The notes under the pieces are model-generated. The model worked only from the letters and a program-made list of their open reading frames with translations, had not been told where the DNA came from and did no database searches. Of a stretch of DNA of 64,000 nt, positions 17,118 through 26,616 are shown piece after piece (position 1 is the stretch's first letter; each line of letters starts with the position of its first letter). The translations under genes and the position numbers were made by a program. The stretch spans positions 1,427,501-1,491,500 of the forward strand of contig NZ_CAHJXM010000001.1 in the NCBI RefSeq assembly GCF_903645295.1, written 5' to 3'. The stretch comes from Bacillus sp. Marseille-Q1617 (GTDB taxonomy: Bacteria > Bacillota > Bacilli > Bacillales > Bacillaceae_B).

Positions 17118-17761
17118 CGGTGAGGGTAACGGGTTCTGTTTTGGAGTACAAAATGCAATCTACACCTCAAAATGTGGTAGTAATTGAAGTTGCATGTACA
17201 TGTACAGCTAATCTTACCCGACAAAGTGAACAAAAGCGGGACTTCTCGAGTCAGATGAAAGGAACAGTAACATTGGATGATTAATTAAGGGGAGAAATTT
17301 CCCTTAATGAAGAATTTGAACTGAAAACCGTTAAAGTAAAGGAAAGTTTTACTTCTATTTACTTGAAAAACATTAAAATTAGGGATCTGTGCAAGATTTG
17401 AAGTAAATTTTCCCCTTATTTACCCCTATCCAAGCGAGCTTCAGCAGATTAACGGGATAATGTCCCCTTATTTATATTTTTAGTTACACTATAAAAGATA
17501 AGGTATCTGTTAATCTAAAAATCACCAGCCTATTCCTTGTTTAATAGGGATTTACCTAATTTTCACATCTTTCAACTTTGGAGACAACTAACACATTAGC
17601 CAGATTATAAAAAACATTGTAATTGAAGCGTTACAGAAAGTTCTGTAACGCTTTAATTTTAGTGCAGTTTCGGTAACAAATTAGAACACGAATTCCTTAA
17701 AACCCTTTTTCCAATGATTTTTATAGTTTATACCTTAAAACAGAACCCGTTACGGTGAGGG
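17118..17761. mobile_element. Candidate non-autonomous transposable element (626 bp) with target duplication
   Basis: TAACGGGTTCTGTTTT (17127-17142) and its exact reverse complement (17737-17752) bound a 626-bp stretch, and imperfect complementarity continues inward for about 12 more bases. The 9-mer CGGTGAGGG flanks it directly on both sides (17118-17126 and 17753-17761). The split is ambiguous: a 17-bp repeat with a 7-bp duplication fits equally. Inside are a 43-codon ORF (17153-17284, ATG after a weak GGAG, no recognised family), a hairpin at 17285-17307, the direct repeat TCCCCTTATTTA at 17411 and 17463, and a terminator-like hairpin at 17627-17656. No transposase is present. It sits between the 3' ends of the ArsR gene and mtnA. 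The inner GGGTTCTGTT resembles IS6-type ends only weakly. Confidence 0.72.
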
Positions 17762-17772
17762 TAGGTTTTCTT

Positions 17773-18828
17773 TTAGGTATGGCAGATGGAATGTCTAATG
17801 CTTTCCTTATATGAAGGATACAGGATTCCCTTCTCAGTAATGATTCCAGTTATTAATTCATGTGATGTTACATCAAAAGCAGGGTTGTATACAACTGTTT
17901 CCTGAGGTGAAATCCTGTAACCATTAAGTTCAGTAAGTTCTTCAGGCGCGCGCTCTTCAATGGGAATAGCGTTCCCTGAAGGAAGGGTAATATCAAAAGT
18001 AGAAGAAGGAGCTGCCACGTAAAAAGGGATATCATAGTGCTTACACAAGATGGCGAGCATGGATGTCCCGATTTTATTTGCTGTATCCCCATTTGCAGCT
18101 ATCCTGTCTGCCCCAACTATAACGGCTTCTACATTTTTCTCTTTTAACGTATGAGCGGCCATGCTATCTGCAATAAGTGTTACGTTTACACCTGACTGCT
18201 GCAATTCCCAAGTTGTCAAACGTGAGCCCTGAAATACCGGGCGTGTTTCACAGGCATAGACATGGAACGTTTTCCCTTTTTCACTTCCTAAATGAAATGG
18301 TGCCAATGCTGTTCCATATTTGCTGGTTGCAATAGATCCTGCATTGCAAATCGTCATGATGGTTGTCTTTTCATTTAGTAATTGAAGACCATATTCTCCG
18401 ATTCGCCTGCACGTCACTTCATCTTCAGTATGAAGTTGAATCGCGGAGTGCAGAAGGATGGTTTTTGCTTCATTCACAGACTGTGCCCGTTGAATTGCAT
18501 TTTCCAATGAATCCAATGCCCATCCCAAGTTTACTGCAGTGGGTCGGGAGGAAAATAAATATGCTTTATCCGCTTTAAATCTAACCATGAAATCAGACAG
18601 ACAGTCTGTATCAAAATGATTCATAGATAATGCTATTCCATAAGCGGCCGTAATTCCGATTGCAGGCGCGCCCCTTACCTTCAACGTGACGATAGCGTCA
18701 TAAAACTCATTTAAAGTATAAAGTTGTAGGTACTCGATTTTATGTGGAAGCTTTTGCTGGTTTAATATTTCTAAATGATCATCCCGAAACTGTAATGACG
18801 TCGGGATTGTGGGTGTTGTGCGTGTCAT
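17773..18828 (-). CDS. mtnA: Methylthioribose-1-phosphate isomerase
   Basis: The 351-residue enzyme converts 5-methylthioribose-1-phosphate to methylthioribulose-1-phosphate. Family motifs are clear: [14 protein letters not shown] near residue 50, the catalytic cysteine in [11 protein letters not shown] near 160, and the catalytic Asp in [19 protein letters not shown] near 240. The ATG at 18828 follows AAGGAG; upstream in-frame codons belong to the spacer. It lies 10 bases after mtnK on the minus strand, forming the mtnKA operon behind an S-box riboswitch. Confidence 0.96.
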   Translation of the reverse strand: MTRTTPTIPTSLQFRDDHLEILNQQKLPHKIEYLQLYTLNEFYDAIVTLKVRGAPAIGITAAYGIALSMNHFDTDCLSDFMVRFKADKAYLFSSRPTAVNLGWALDSLENAIQRAQSVNEAKTILLHSAIQLHTEDEVTCRRIGEYGLQLLNEKTTIMTICNAGSIATSKYGTALAPFHLGSEKGKTFHVYACETRPVFQGSRLTTWELQQSGVNVTLIADSMAAHTLKEKNVEAVIVGADRIAANGDTANKIGTSMLAILCKHYDIPFYVAAPSSTFDITLPSGNAIPIEERAPEELTELNGYRISPQETVVYNPAFDVTSHELITGIITEKGILYPSYKESIRHSICHT

Positions 18829-18838
18829 GATTGGCTCC

Positions 18839-20026
18839 TTAAGATGTATGACTTCGAATGAATTCTGTGAATTCTTCAATTGTTGAGTACGTTCGTCTTT
18901 TTAAAATCAATTCTCTCCCTAAAGAAAGACAGCTTCTTTTAGCCCGCAGCCTCTTTTCTTTATCTGAAATGGAATCCAGATCTGCAACATGTGCAAGACC
19001 GACAGTTCTCCTGATAAGCTCACATCCACTGAATCCTATACTGTCTTTAAAGGCTTTATCCAGTACATAATCCAAGTAGCCATCAACCTTAGTGTACGCA
19101 TCTCCGCTTTCCTGCCAATGATTCGAAAACGTTTCTGAGAATACGTTCCATGTATTGGTGATATGCCGGATGATTTCATCTTTTCCTTTATCGTCCTCCC
19201 TTGCTATTACCTGGAATGTCAGGTTTGCAATAAATTGACCGATATCGAAGCCGATAGGACCATAAAAAGCAAATTCAGGATCAATCACCTTGGTTTGAAA
19301 TTCATCAGCAAAAATACTTCCAGTATGCAGGTCGCCATGCAATAGCGCCTCACTCTCTGTAATAAAGCATTTCTTCAGCTTCGCCACTTCAAGTTTCAGA
19401 CTGAAATCATTCCACAAATCTTTGAGCAGAGGGAGCAGTTCTTCTTCATAATCATTCGTTTCACTGTTGAAAAATGGATCGGTCAAAACAAGATCCTCCG
19501 TAATCTTGCAGAGTTCAGGGTTGGAAAAGGTTTTGACATATTCTTTTTTCTTAAAAGGATGCAGGGCATAGTCAGAAGTATGATAAAGAGTATTTGCCAG
19601 GAATGTTCCGATATGTTCAGATAAAAGTGGATAGGTGTCTCCTTTTATCAGTCCTGAACGGACAATTCCAAGGGAACTTAGATCCTCCATTATGGTAACA
19701 GCAAGTTTATCATCACTATAGAATACCTCGGGGACAAATTCACCGGCATATGTTTGCTGCAGTTTCAATGCATTTGCTTCGATTCTGGCACGATCGACCG
19801 TTAATGGCCAGCTCTCACCAACCACTTTTGCATAGGGCAATGCCTGCTTAATGATAATTCCTTTCTTTCCTTTTTCACTTATTTGAAAAACCAGATTTAA
19901 ATTTCCATCCCCAATTTCACGGCAGGTCAATTCCGCTCCTTTTTCAAAAAAGTTTAAACTGATTGCTAAATCCAATGCGGTTTGTTCATTTAAAGATTGA
20001 TAGCTCGAGACAGGAATGGTTGACAT
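18839..20026 (-). CDS. mtnK: 5-methylthioribose kinase
   Basis: The 395-residue kinase phosphorylates methylthioribose as the first committed step of methionine salvage. The kinase fold motifs are visible: [13 protein letters not shown] (nucleotide loop) near residue 40, IIIKQALPY (Lys) near 58, [12 protein letters not shown] catalytic loop near 230, and [18 protein letters not shown] (metal-binding region) near 247. The ATG follows GGAGGAACCATT. Control by the upstream SAM riboswitch and terminator is expected. It is co-transcribed with mtnA. Confidence 0.96.
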   Translation of the reverse strand: MSTIPVSSYQSLNEQTALDLAISLNFFEKGAELTCREIGDGNLNLVFQISEKGKKGIIIKQALPYAKVVGESWPLTVDRARIEANALKLQQTYAGEFVPEVFYSDDKLAVTIMEDLSSLGIVRSGLIKGDTYPLLSEHIGTFLANTLYHTSDYALHPFKKKEYVKTFSNPELCKITEDLVLTDPFFNSETNDYEEELLPLLKDLWNDFSLKLEVAKLKKCFITESEALLHGDLHTGSIFADEFQTKVIDPEFAFYGPIGFDIGQFIANLTFQVIAREDDKGKDEIIRHITNTWNVFSETFSNHWQESGDAYTKVDGYLDYVLDKAFKDSIGFSGCELIRRTVGLAHVADLDSISDKEKRLRAKRSCLSLGRELILKRRTYSTIEEFTEFIRSHTS

Positions 20027-20077
20027 AATGGTTCCTCCTAAAATATTGAATTTTGGAGGCTTTTCATAAGTATAATA

Positions 20078-20112
20078 AGAAAAGCCTCTTTCATTGACGG
20101 AAAGAGGCTTAA
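20078..20112 (-). terminator. Riboswitch terminator before mtnK
   Basis: On the minus strand AAGCCTCTTTC and its complement form a strong hairpin with a 7-base loop and T-rich tail, just after the S-box. It is the off state of mtnKA expression. Confidence 0.88.
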
Positions 20113-20129
20113 AGATTGGATCTTATTCG

Positions 20130-20287
20130 CCTCTTATCTCTCAGAAAGGTGTTCTTTCTGTTGGAATTAGCACCGTGCCTTATGGAGTGAATCATCCGGC
20201 GCATAGTGCGCCCCGTTTCTCAACGGTATTACGGTCGGTTGCTGGGCTTCGCAGGGCCAAATCCCTCAGCCAGCTCTTGATAAGAGA
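20130..20287 (-). ncRNA. S-box (SAM-I) riboswitch of mtnKA
   Basis: Minus-strand CTCTTATCAAGAGCTGG, GAGGGA, CCCAGCAACC, the AAGGCACGGTGCTAATTCC block and GAGATAAGAG match the SAM-I consensus. The closing helix pairs CTCTTAT (20280-20286) with ATAAGAG (20131-20137). SAM binding should favour the terminator and shut off methylthioribose recycling. The P3 arm is long. Confidence 0.96.
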
Positions 20288-20383
20288 ATATTTAATTTTG
20301 TGAATATCAGCTGCATGCTGTTTGATTTGAATAGTACCATTTTTAGAAATAGTGAGTCAATGAATTTTTAGAAAAATATAAAA

Positions 20384-21166
20384 TTAATAGAAATCTGGAC
20401 GTCGATCTTGAAAAATAGGTATTTTTTTCCTGACTTCTTCGACTTCATTCAAATCGATTTCTGCGGTAAGCAATTCTTCGTAAAGGGTTCCTTCCGCTAT
20501 GATCTCCCCCCATGGGCTTATGATCAGCGAGTTCCCCCCAAACTCATTCTTGGGGTCGCTGCCTGAACGATTACAGGCAATGACGAAACACTGATTTTCA
20601 ATGGCCCTTGCCAATAAAAGGGTCTTCCAATGAGTGATTCTTTCTGCAGGCCACTGAGCAACCACGAACACCACTTTCGCACCATCGATGACATGTTTCC
20701 GGAACCATTCCGGGAAACGGATATCATAGCAGATCATACCGGCCATCTGAGTATCCATCAATGTGAATGAGCCATCTTCTTTACCGGGCAGCAGGTAGTG
20801 ATGTTCATCCATCAATTTAAAGAGATGGAGTTTATTATACTGTTTGATTATTTTCCCGTCACAGTCAGATACGAGAAGGGTATTCGAAATACCCTCTTTT
20901 GTTTTGCTCGCAATCGATCCTCCGACAATATGAATGTTGTAGCGAGAAGAAAGCTCCGAAAGAAAGGCAGAAATGTCATGAGCATCTTCATCGGCGATTT
21001 CCCCGATTCTGGTTAAATCATAACCGGTCGTCCACAATTCAGGAAATACGACGATATTACAGCCTGCTTCACTCGCTTCTTTTACCCATTGATGAACTCT
21101 TTTCTTATTTTCGGTAGGAGCACCAAATGTAATATCCATTTGCGCTAGTCCAATTTTCGTTGACAA
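20384..21166 (-). CDS. mtnU: Carbon-nitrogen hydrolase MtnU (YkrU-like)
   Basis: The 260-residue protein is a nitrilase-superfamily amidase. The Glu-Lys-Cys triad is visible in FPELWTTGYD (near residue 41), YNKLHLFKL (near 112) and MICYDIRFPEW (near 145). In the salvage context it is proposed to act as an omega-amidase on alpha-ketoglutaramate or the ketomethiobutyrate-linked amide made by the transaminase step. The start is TTG 21166 with GAGGTG upstream. It is divergent from mtnE and lies upstream of, not under, the mtnKA S-box. Confidence 0.9.
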   Translation of the reverse strand: MSTKIGLAQMDITFGAPTENKKRVHQWVKEASEAGCNIVVFPELWTTGYDLTRIGEIADEDAHDISAFLSELSSRYNIHIVGGSIASKTKEGISNTLLVSDCDGKIIKQYNKLHLFKLMDEHHYLLPGKEDGSFTLMDTQMAGMICYDIRFPEWFRKHVIDGAKVVFVVAQWPAERITHWKTLLLARAIENQCFVIACNRSGSDPKNEFGGNSLIISPWGEIIAEGTLYEELLTAEIDLNEVEEVRKKIPIFQDRRPDFY

Positions 21167-21287
21167 AGTAACACCTCTTTTTTAAGTCTGAATAAGATTA
21201 TACTTTACAATCATTACTTTACGTTATATCATTTGTGACTAGAATTTGAAAGTAAATAATTTTCAAAAAAGTGTAGAAGGTGAAAAG

Positions 21288-22472
21288 ATGACAACCTTTA
21301 AAAAAGCAGAACGCATTGACTCGCTGCCGCAGCAATTTTTTGCATCATTGACAGCAAAAGTCCAGAAAGTGCTGAAAGAAGGATTTGATGTGATTAACTT
21401 GGGGCAGGGGAACCCCGATCAGCCTACACCCCCGCATATCGTGGAAGCGCTGGTGAAAGCATCAAAATCACCAGGAAATCATAAATATTCCCCTTTTCGG
21501 GGTTTGGATTCCTGCAGGGAAGCCATATCTGTTTTTTATGAACGGGAATATGGTGTGGACATCGATCCTCATGAAGAAGTTGCAGTCCTGTTCGGAGGGA
21601 AGGCAGGGCTGGTGGAGATACCCCAATGCCTGTTGGACCCCGGTGAGACAGTATTGGTTCCGGATCCGGGGTATCCGGATTATTTGTCAGGGGTATCCCT
21701 TGCGGAAGCACGGATGGTAACGATGCCGTTGAAAGAAGAGAATCATTTTCTCCCGGATTATGAGAGGATTGCAAGAGAGGACATTGAAAAAGCAAAGCTC
21801 ATGTTTTTGAACTATCCCAATAACCCTACAGGAGCGGTTGCCTCCCGTTCATTTTTCGAAGATACAGTATCATTCGCGAAACAAAATGATATCTGTGTCG
21901 TCCATGATTTTGCCTACGGTGCAATCGGCTTCGAAGGGAAAAAGCCTGTCAGCTTTTTGGAAGCAGAAGGGGCAAAGGACACAGGCATTGAAATCTATAC
22001 GCTTTCAAAAACCTATAATATGGCCGGTTGGAGAGTGGGCTTTGCAGTCGGGAATAAAAGTGTGATCGAAGCCATTAACATTCTTCAGGATCACATGTAT
22101 GTAAGTCTTTTCGGGGCTGTCCAGGAAGCTGCAGTGGCTGCTTTACTCGGATCTCAGAAGTGCGTCGAAGAACTTGTCGATACTTATGAATCCAGAAGAA
22201 AAACATTCATAAACGGGCTGCAAAATATCGGATGGGAGGTTAAAGCACCAGCAGGTTCTTTCTTTGCATGGCTTAAGGTTCCCCCCGGCTTTTCCTCTGT
22301 GGAGTTTGCAGATTACCTCCTTGAAGAAATTAAAGTCGCTGTAGCACCAGGTGTAGGGTTTGGAGAACATGGTGAAGGATATGTCCGCGTAGGTTTATTG
22401 ACCAGTGTAGAACGTCTGGAAGAAGCTGTGCGCAGGATTGAAAATTTGAAATTGTTTGATAAAAAAGATTGA
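21288..22472 (+). CDS. mtnE: Methionine-salvage aminotransferase MtnE
   Basis: The 394-residue protein is a class I/II PLP aminotransferase. The PLP lysine lies in YTLSKTYNMAGWRVGFAVG (near residue 235), with NYPNNPTGAV near 168 and the C-terminal arginine motif GYVRVGLL. It transaminates 4-methylthio-2-oxobutyrate to methionine. The ATG 21288 follows GAAGGTG; an earlier in-frame codon has no SD. It diverges from mtnU and has no S-box of its own that I could find. The mtnW S-box begins 60 bases after its stop. Confidence 0.93.
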   Translation: MTTFKKAERIDSLPQQFFASLTAKVQKVLKEGFDVINLGQGNPDQPTPPHIVEALVKASKSPGNHKYSPFRGLDSCREAISVFYEREYGVDIDPHEEVAVLFGGKAGLVEIPQCLLDPGETVLVPDPGYPDYLSGVSLAEARMVTMPLKEENHFLPDYERIAREDIEKAKLMFLNYPNNPTGAVASRSFFEDTVSFAKQNDICVVHDFAYGAIGFEGKKPVSFLEAEGAKDTGIEIYTLSKTYNMAGWRVGFAVGNKSVIEAINILQDHMYVSLFGAVQEAAVAALLGSQKCVEELVDTYESRRKTFINGLQNIGWEVKAPAGSFFAWLKVPPGFSSVEFADYLLEEIKVAVAPGVGFGEHGEGYVRVGLLTSVERLEEAVRRIENLKLFDKKD

Positions 22473-22531
22473 CAGAAATGAAAAATGATGCCATAATCCA
22501 ACTGAAATAAAATGTAATAGCATATGATTTT

Positions 22532-22635
22532 TCTTATCAAGAGCAGGCGGAGGGACCAGCCCGATGAAGCCCGGCAACCGACTTTTTTAAGCACGGTGCT
22601 AATTCTTGCAGCAATTTACTTGCTGAGAGATAAGA
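22532..22635 (+). ncRNA. S-box (SAM-I) riboswitch of mtnWXBD
   Basis: TCTTATCAAGAGCAGGCGGAG, CCCGGCAACCG, AAGCACGGTGCTAATTC and TGAGAGATAAGA reproduce the SAM-I core. The closing helix pairs TCTTAT with ATAAGA. It precedes the terminator and mtnW. Confidence 0.96.
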
Positions 22636-22648
22636 CAGAGTACTAGAC

Positions 22649-22676
22649 AAACCTCTTCTTATCGAAGGGGTTTTTT
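22649..22676 (+). terminator. Riboswitch terminator before mtnW
   Basis: AAACCTCTTC (22649-22658) pairs with GAAGGGGTTT (22664-22673), followed by T. It is formed when the upstream S-box is SAM-bound. Confidence 0.9.
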
Positions 22677-22729
22677 ATGTTGTATCTACGAAGAACATTT
22701 AAAAGCAATCAAGATGGGAGGCATCTCGA

Positions 22730-23947
22730 GTGGGAGAAGTTATTGCTACATATGTCATGACAGGAAAGATCGGGACCTTTGAAAAAAAAGCGGAAGGAAT
22801 CGCGCTTGGACTAACTGTCGGTTCTTGGACCGATCTTCCATTACTGGAGAAAGAACAATTAAGAAAGTACAAAGGCAGGGTAGTGGAGGTTAAAGAAAAT
22901 GAAGGCAGAGATGGGGGAAGGGCGGAAATACAGATCGCCTATCCATCCGGAAACTACTCTAATGATATACCGGCGATTCTTACAACTGTCTTTGGAAAAC
23001 TGTCTCTTGATGGGCAAGTGAAGCTGAAGGATCTTCAATTTTCAAGAGAATTAAAGAAGGAGTATCCGGGTCCCCGATTTGGGATTGAAGGAATCAGGGA
23101 AAAAGTGAAAGTTTTTGAGAGGCCGCTATTAATGAGCATTTTCAAAGGGGTGATCGGTAGGGATCTGGAATACCTGCAGTCCCAGCTTAAAGCCCAGGCT
23201 TTGGGCGGAGTGGATTTAGTGAAAGACGATGAAATCCTTTTTGATAACGAATTGACTCCATTTGCTGACAGAATCAAAACCGGACATAAAGTACTCCGTG
23301 AGGTCTATGAAGAAACGGGAAAACGAACTCTCTACGCAGTCAACTTATCTGGAAGAACCAAAGGCTTGAAAGAAAAAGCGAGGAAAGCAAGAGAGCTTGG
23401 GGCGGATGCCTTATTATTTAATGTATTTACCTACGGCCTGGATGTACTGCAGGAGTTAAGGGAGGATGATGAAATCGGCCTTCCTATAATGGCGCACCCT
23501 TCTTTTTCGGGGGCTGCAGCTGCTTCTCCGCAATACGGGGTGAGTTATTCTTTATGGCTTGGTAAGTTTCTAAGAATGACAGGAGCTGATTTCTCTTTAT
23601 TTCCATCACCATATGGGAGTGTGGCATTAGAAAGAAAACAAGTGATGGCCATCAGGGATGAATTGATAAATTCAGATCGGTTTAAGGAGACGTTTCCAGT
23701 CCCTTCAGCGGGGATCCATCCCGGGCTGGTCCCCCAATTGATGAAAGATTTTGGGGACGATTGCGTCATCAATGCAGGTGGAGGAGTGCACGGACATCCT
23801 GATGGTGCAGTGGGAGGCGGGAAAGCGTTCCTGCAGGCAATCGATAGTGTATTGAGAGGTACTTCACTGGCAGATGCGGCTGTACATCATGCAGAACTGG
23901 ATCAGGCTCTGCAATTATGGGGACAGGAGGTTAAAGTAAGTGGCTAA
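22730..23947 (+). CDS. mtnW: 2,3-diketo-5-methylthiopentyl-1-phosphate enolase
   Basis: The 405-residue protein is a RuBisCO-like protein of the MtnW type. It has the [12 protein letters not shown] active-site segment (near residue 170), [13 protein letters not shown] before it, and phosphate-binding glycines in [21 protein letters not shown] near 350. It enolises the diketo-phosphate in the salvage pathway. The start is GTG 22730 with GGGAGG upstream. Its last 8 bases overlap mtnX, consistent with the mtnWXBD operon under one S-box. Confidence 0.96.
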   Translation: MGEVIATYVMTGKIGTFEKKAEGIALGLTVGSWTDLPLLEKEQLRKYKGRVVEVKENEGRDGGRAEIQIAYPSGNYSNDIPAILTTVFGKLSLDGQVKLKDLQFSRELKKEYPGPRFGIEGIREKVKVFERPLLMSIFKGVIGRDLEYLQSQLKAQALGGVDLVKDDEILFDNELTPFADRIKTGHKVLREVYEETGKRTLYAVNLSGRTKGLKEKARKARELGADALLFNVFTYGLDVLQELREDDEIGLPIMAHPSFSGAAAASPQYGVSYSLWLGKFLRMTGADFSLFPSPYGSVALERKQVMAIRDELINSDRFKETFPVPSAGIHPGLVPQLMKDFGDDCVINAGGGVHGHPDGAVGGGKAFLQAIDSVLRGTSLADAAVHHAELDQALQLWGQEVKVSG

Positions 23948-24602
23948 GCCCATTATCTTTTGTGACTTTGACGGCACGATCACGGAAACAGACAATATCA
24001 TTTCCTTGATGAAGCAATTCGCTCCGCCGGAATGGGAGAGTATAAAAGATGAAATCCTTTCTCGTGATATGTCTATCAGGGAAGGAGTCACAAGATTGTT
24101 TGACCTTATTCCTTCTTCAAAAAAGGAAGAACTTCTTGGTTACTTACAAGAGACTTCAGTTATCAGGAAAGGATTTAAAGAATTTGTGTCATTTGCAAGA
24201 GAGAAAGGGATTCCCCTGTATATTCTGAGTGGCGGAATGGATTTTTTTGTTCATCCGCTTCTAAAAGAGTATGGCCCTTTTGACGGGATATATTGTAACC
24301 AAGCAACGTTTGAAGATCAGACAATCAAAGTCCGCTGGCCGCACCCTTGCGATTCTCAATGCGGCAATGGGGAATGTGGATGTTGTAAGCCGTCCATTAT
24401 CAGAAGAATGAATCTTTCGGAAGATGATGAAATCATTGTGATTGGCGATTCGGTTACAGATATCGAAATGTCCAGATATGCAAATACGGTTTTTGCGAGA
24501 GATTATCTCGCCGAAAAATGTGAAGAAGATTCTATCCCTTATAAGAAATTTGAGACATTCTATGATTGCTTGGAAGTTTTGAAAATGGAGGTGCCGGTAT
24601 GA
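23940..24602 (+). CDS. mtnX: 2-hydroxy-3-keto-5-methylthiopentenyl-1-phosphate phosphatase
   Basis: The 220-residue HAD-superfamily phosphatase has the nucleophile motif [10 protein letters not shown] at residue 8, [10 protein letters not shown] (motif II), and [15 protein letters not shown] (motif IV). A Cys-rich loop [14 protein letters not shown] near residue 140 may bind metal. It removes the phosphate to give the acireductone. Start is GTG 23940, inside mtnW. Its TGA overlaps the mtnB ATG. Confidence 0.94.
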   Translation: MAKPIIFCDFDGTITETDNIISLMKQFAPPEWESIKDEILSRDMSIREGVTRLFDLIPSSKKEELLGYLQETSVIRKGFKEFVSFAREKGIPLYILSGGMDFFVHPLLKEYGPFDGIYCNQATFEDQTIKVRWPHPCDSQCGNGECGCCKPSIIRRMNLSEDDEIIVIGDSVTDIEMSRYANTVFARDYLAEKCEEDSIPYKKFETFYDCLEVLKMEVPV

Positions 24603-25228
24603 TGGACTATAAAGCTCAATGGGAAGAACTTGCTGCAGTAAAAAAAGAACTTGCGGAACGTGACTGGTTCATGGGGACAAGTGGAAACCTTGCCATCAGG
24701 GTCAGCTCTTCTCCAACGAGTTTTTTGGTTACGGCAAGCGGAAAGGATAAAAGAAAGCAAACAGATGAAGATTTCCTGCTCGTCGATCAATATGGAGTTG
24801 CGCTTGAAGATACCAATTTGCGTCCCTCGGCCGAAACGCTGCTGCACTGCAGTATATTTCGCAAAAGCGGGGCGGGCTGCAGTCTTCATGTCCATACGGT
24901 CCCCAATAATGTAGTGAGTGAGCTTTATGGCGACAAAGGTGAAGTTACTTTTAAAAACCAGGAATTGATTAAGGCTTTTGATAAGTGGGAAGAAGGTGAC
25001 ACGCTAACCATCCCTATCATCCATAATCATGCCAGCATTCCCGATTTATCCGAAGAATTTTCCCGCCATGTCCGGGAAGATAAAGGAGCCGTTTTAATCC
25101 GCAATCATGGCATCACTGTATGGGGACAAAACGGCTTTGAGGCTAAAAAGCTTCTGGAAGCTTGCGAGTTTCTATTTCAATATCAATTGTCACTGCTATC
25201 GTTAAAGAATACCATTCAATCAGCATAG
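24599..25228 (+). CDS. mtnB: Methylthioribulose-1-phosphate dehydratase
   Basis: The 209-residue protein belongs to the class II aldolase/adducin family and dehydrates methylthioribulose-1-phosphate. Zinc-ligand histidines lie in [10 protein letters not shown] (near residue 98) and NHGITVWG (near 173). The N-terminal substrate loop [13 protein letters not shown] is present. Two adjacent ATGs exist (24599 and 24602); the first overlaps the mtnX stop (ATGA) and has GGAGGTG at good spacing. Confidence 0.94.
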   Translation: MMDYKAQWEELAAVKKELAERDWFMGTSGNLAIRVSSSPTSFLVTASGKDKRKQTDEDFLLVDQYGVALEDTNLRPSAETLLHCSIFRKSGAGCSLHVHTVPNNVVSELYGDKGEVTFKNQELIKAFDKWEEGDTLTIPIIHNHASIPDLSEEFSRHVREDKGAVLIRNHGITVWGQNGFEAKKLLEACEFLFQYQLSLLSLKNTIQSA

Positions 25229-25242
25229 GAGGAAAATAATCA

Positions 25243-25755
25243 ATGGCGACAATTAAGATCCAAGGAACAAATGAAATATTGGACAATCAGGAAGAGGTCA
25301 GTACTTTTCTAAGTGAACAAGGGGTTATTTATGAGAATTGGAAACTATCAAAATTAGATCCGGAATTACAGGGGAAGTACCAATTATCGGATCACGATAA
25401 AGAAAGAATCATTGAATCATTCAAAGATGAAATACAAGATATTTCTGAGAGAAGGGGTTATCAGGCATGGGATGTCATTTCTCTATCATCTAAGACTCCT
25501 AATCTTGAGGAACTGCTAAAAAATTTTCAACAGGAGCATCATCACACAGACGATGAAGTCCGTTTTATTGTAAGTGGGCATGGTGTTTTTATCATTCAAG
25601 GAAAAGATGGAAACTTCTTTGAAGTTCATCTGAATCCGGGAGATTTAATTTCAGTTCCTGAAAATATTCGACACTACTTTACATTGAGTGAGGACAAACA
25701 AGTGGTGGCTGTTCGCATATTCGTTACACAAGAAGGATGGGTGCCGATATATTAA
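25243..25755 (+). CDS. mtnD: Acireductone dioxygenase
   Basis: The 170-residue cupin enzyme cleaves the acireductone to 2-oxo-4-methylthiobutyrate and formate with Fe2+; with Ni2+ it gives an off-pathway product. The metal ligands are visible in EHHHTDDEVRFIVSG (His, His, Glu, about residues 97-108) and PENIRHYF (His near 146). AGGAGGAAAAT precedes the ATG. It ends the mtnWXBD operon, followed by a terminator. With mtnE, A, K, B, W and X, the pathway is complete in this window. Confidence 0.95.
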   Translation: MATIKIQGTNEILDNQEEVSTFLSEQGVIYENWKLSKLDPELQGKYQLSDHDKERIIESFKDEIQDISERRGYQAWDVISLSSKTPNLEELLKNFQQEHHHTDDEVRFIVSGHGVFIIQGKDGNFFEVHLNPGDLISVPENIRHYFTLSEDKQVVAVRIFVTQEGWVPIY

Positions 25756-25762
25756 AGGAGTA

Positions 25763-25796
25763 AGGAGAAAAAGACAATGGGTCTTTTTCTCTTTTT
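25763..25796 (+). terminator. Terminator of the mtnWXBD operon
   Basis: GAGAAAAAGAC (25765-25775) pairs perfectly with GTCTTTTTCTC (25781-25791), followed by T5. Confidence 0.88.
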
Positions 25797-25878
25797 GTTT
25801 TGAGGGAAAGGTCTTTGTCCAAATCCCTAAAGATATGGAGGAAGGACTTCGCGGATGTGATTATACAAAATGAATTAA

Positions 25879-25895
25879 TGACGAATTTTGTCAAA
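25879..25895 (+). promoter_or_regulatory. Tandem Spo0A-type boxes
   Basis: TGACGAA (25879-25885) matches the 0A box consensus TGNCGAA exactly. TGTCAAA (25889-25895) matches with one change, in the same orientation and exactly 10 bases on. They lie about 230 bases before the Spo0E-like gene. The rest of 25896-26122 holds no gene I recognise. Confidence 0.5.
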
Positions 25896-26122
25896 TAAGC
25901 AGACTTAACTAGTTATTTTGTCTTGTTTTGCGAATCTATTTACTTTTCTGTTAATAGTTGCGATACTAACTGAGTAATGTCTTTATTAGTAGATTTAAAT
26001 TAATTGAAACAAGGGCAAAATAAATCTTCCCGGGACGTGCAACCGAATGCATGGTTTGTCTCATGATTCTCAGTTGGATTAACCGCCTTGCCGACACAAA
26101 ATGAAAAAGGAGTTAGTTTGAA

Positions 26123-26368
26123 ATGGGTCAATATCTTAAAAAGAAATGGTTACTAGTAAAAATCAATCAAAAGCGTGCTGAAATGATCTCCCTTGGAGGA
26201 AGGTTGGGGTTGGGAGCAAAGGAAACCATTGATTGCAGTCAGCAATTAGATCAATTATTGAATCAATATCAGCAATGTGATAAAAGCATTTATACTATTA
26301 CTATTCAAGAAGTACCATACGAATTGAGTCAGGTAATAAAAAATTTACTAAAAAAGACAGCTTCTTAA
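26123..26368 (+). CDS. Spo0E-family aspartyl-phosphate phosphatase
   Basis: The 81-residue protein carries the Spo0E-family helical hairpin, with MISLGGRLGLGAKETIDCSQ followed by QLDQLLNQY. The signature S-x-x-L-D segment that contacts the response regulator lies near residue 40. Family members dephosphorylate Spo0A~P and block sporulation. AAAAAGGAG precedes the ATG. Position right after the mtn genes matches B. subtilis spo0E, but which paralogue this is cannot be settled. Possible Spo0A boxes lie upstream. Confidence 0.8.
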   Translation: MGQYLKKKWLLVKINQKRAEMISLGGRLGLGAKETIDCSQQLDQLLNQYQQCDKSIYTITIQEVPYELSQVIKNLLKKTAS

Positions 26369-26486
26369 TCATTTATAGATATCCTCTTAATACCTTTTAA
26401 AATGATAACTACCTCACAGAATGACCACTAATTTAGAAATCATCAATTTGTCGTTATATACATTACAATCATATAATCTTCCAAAC

Positions 26487-26530
26487 AAAAACCTCCATAA
26501 ATGGTCTTTAGACCATTTATGGAGGTTTTA
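26487..26530 (+). terminator. Strong intrinsic terminator, 19-bp perfect stem
   Basis: AAAACCTCCATAAATGGTC (26488-26506) pairs perfectly with 26511-26529 around a TTTA loop. It lies about 120 bases after the Spo0E-like gene and just before the marR-type promoter. It is A/T-flanked on both strands. Confidence 0.85.
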
Positions 26531-26548
26531 AGTGTTCTGTTTGGGAGA

Positions 26549-26577
26549 TTGACTTTAGTCCTGAATCCTAGTATAAT
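26549..26577 (+). promoter_or_regulatory. SigA promoter of the MarR-type gene
   Basis: TTGACT and TATAAT are separated by exactly 17 bases, 40 bases before the start codon. Confidence 0.85.
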
Positions 26578-26616
26578 ATTTTGAAACTGAGATATTAGTT
26601 TAAAGGAATGAAGACT

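Noticed and set aside
17127..17752. IS6-family insertion
   Set aside because: GGGTTCTGTT recalls IS6-type ends, but cutting there gives no matching 8-bp duplication and no transposase is present.
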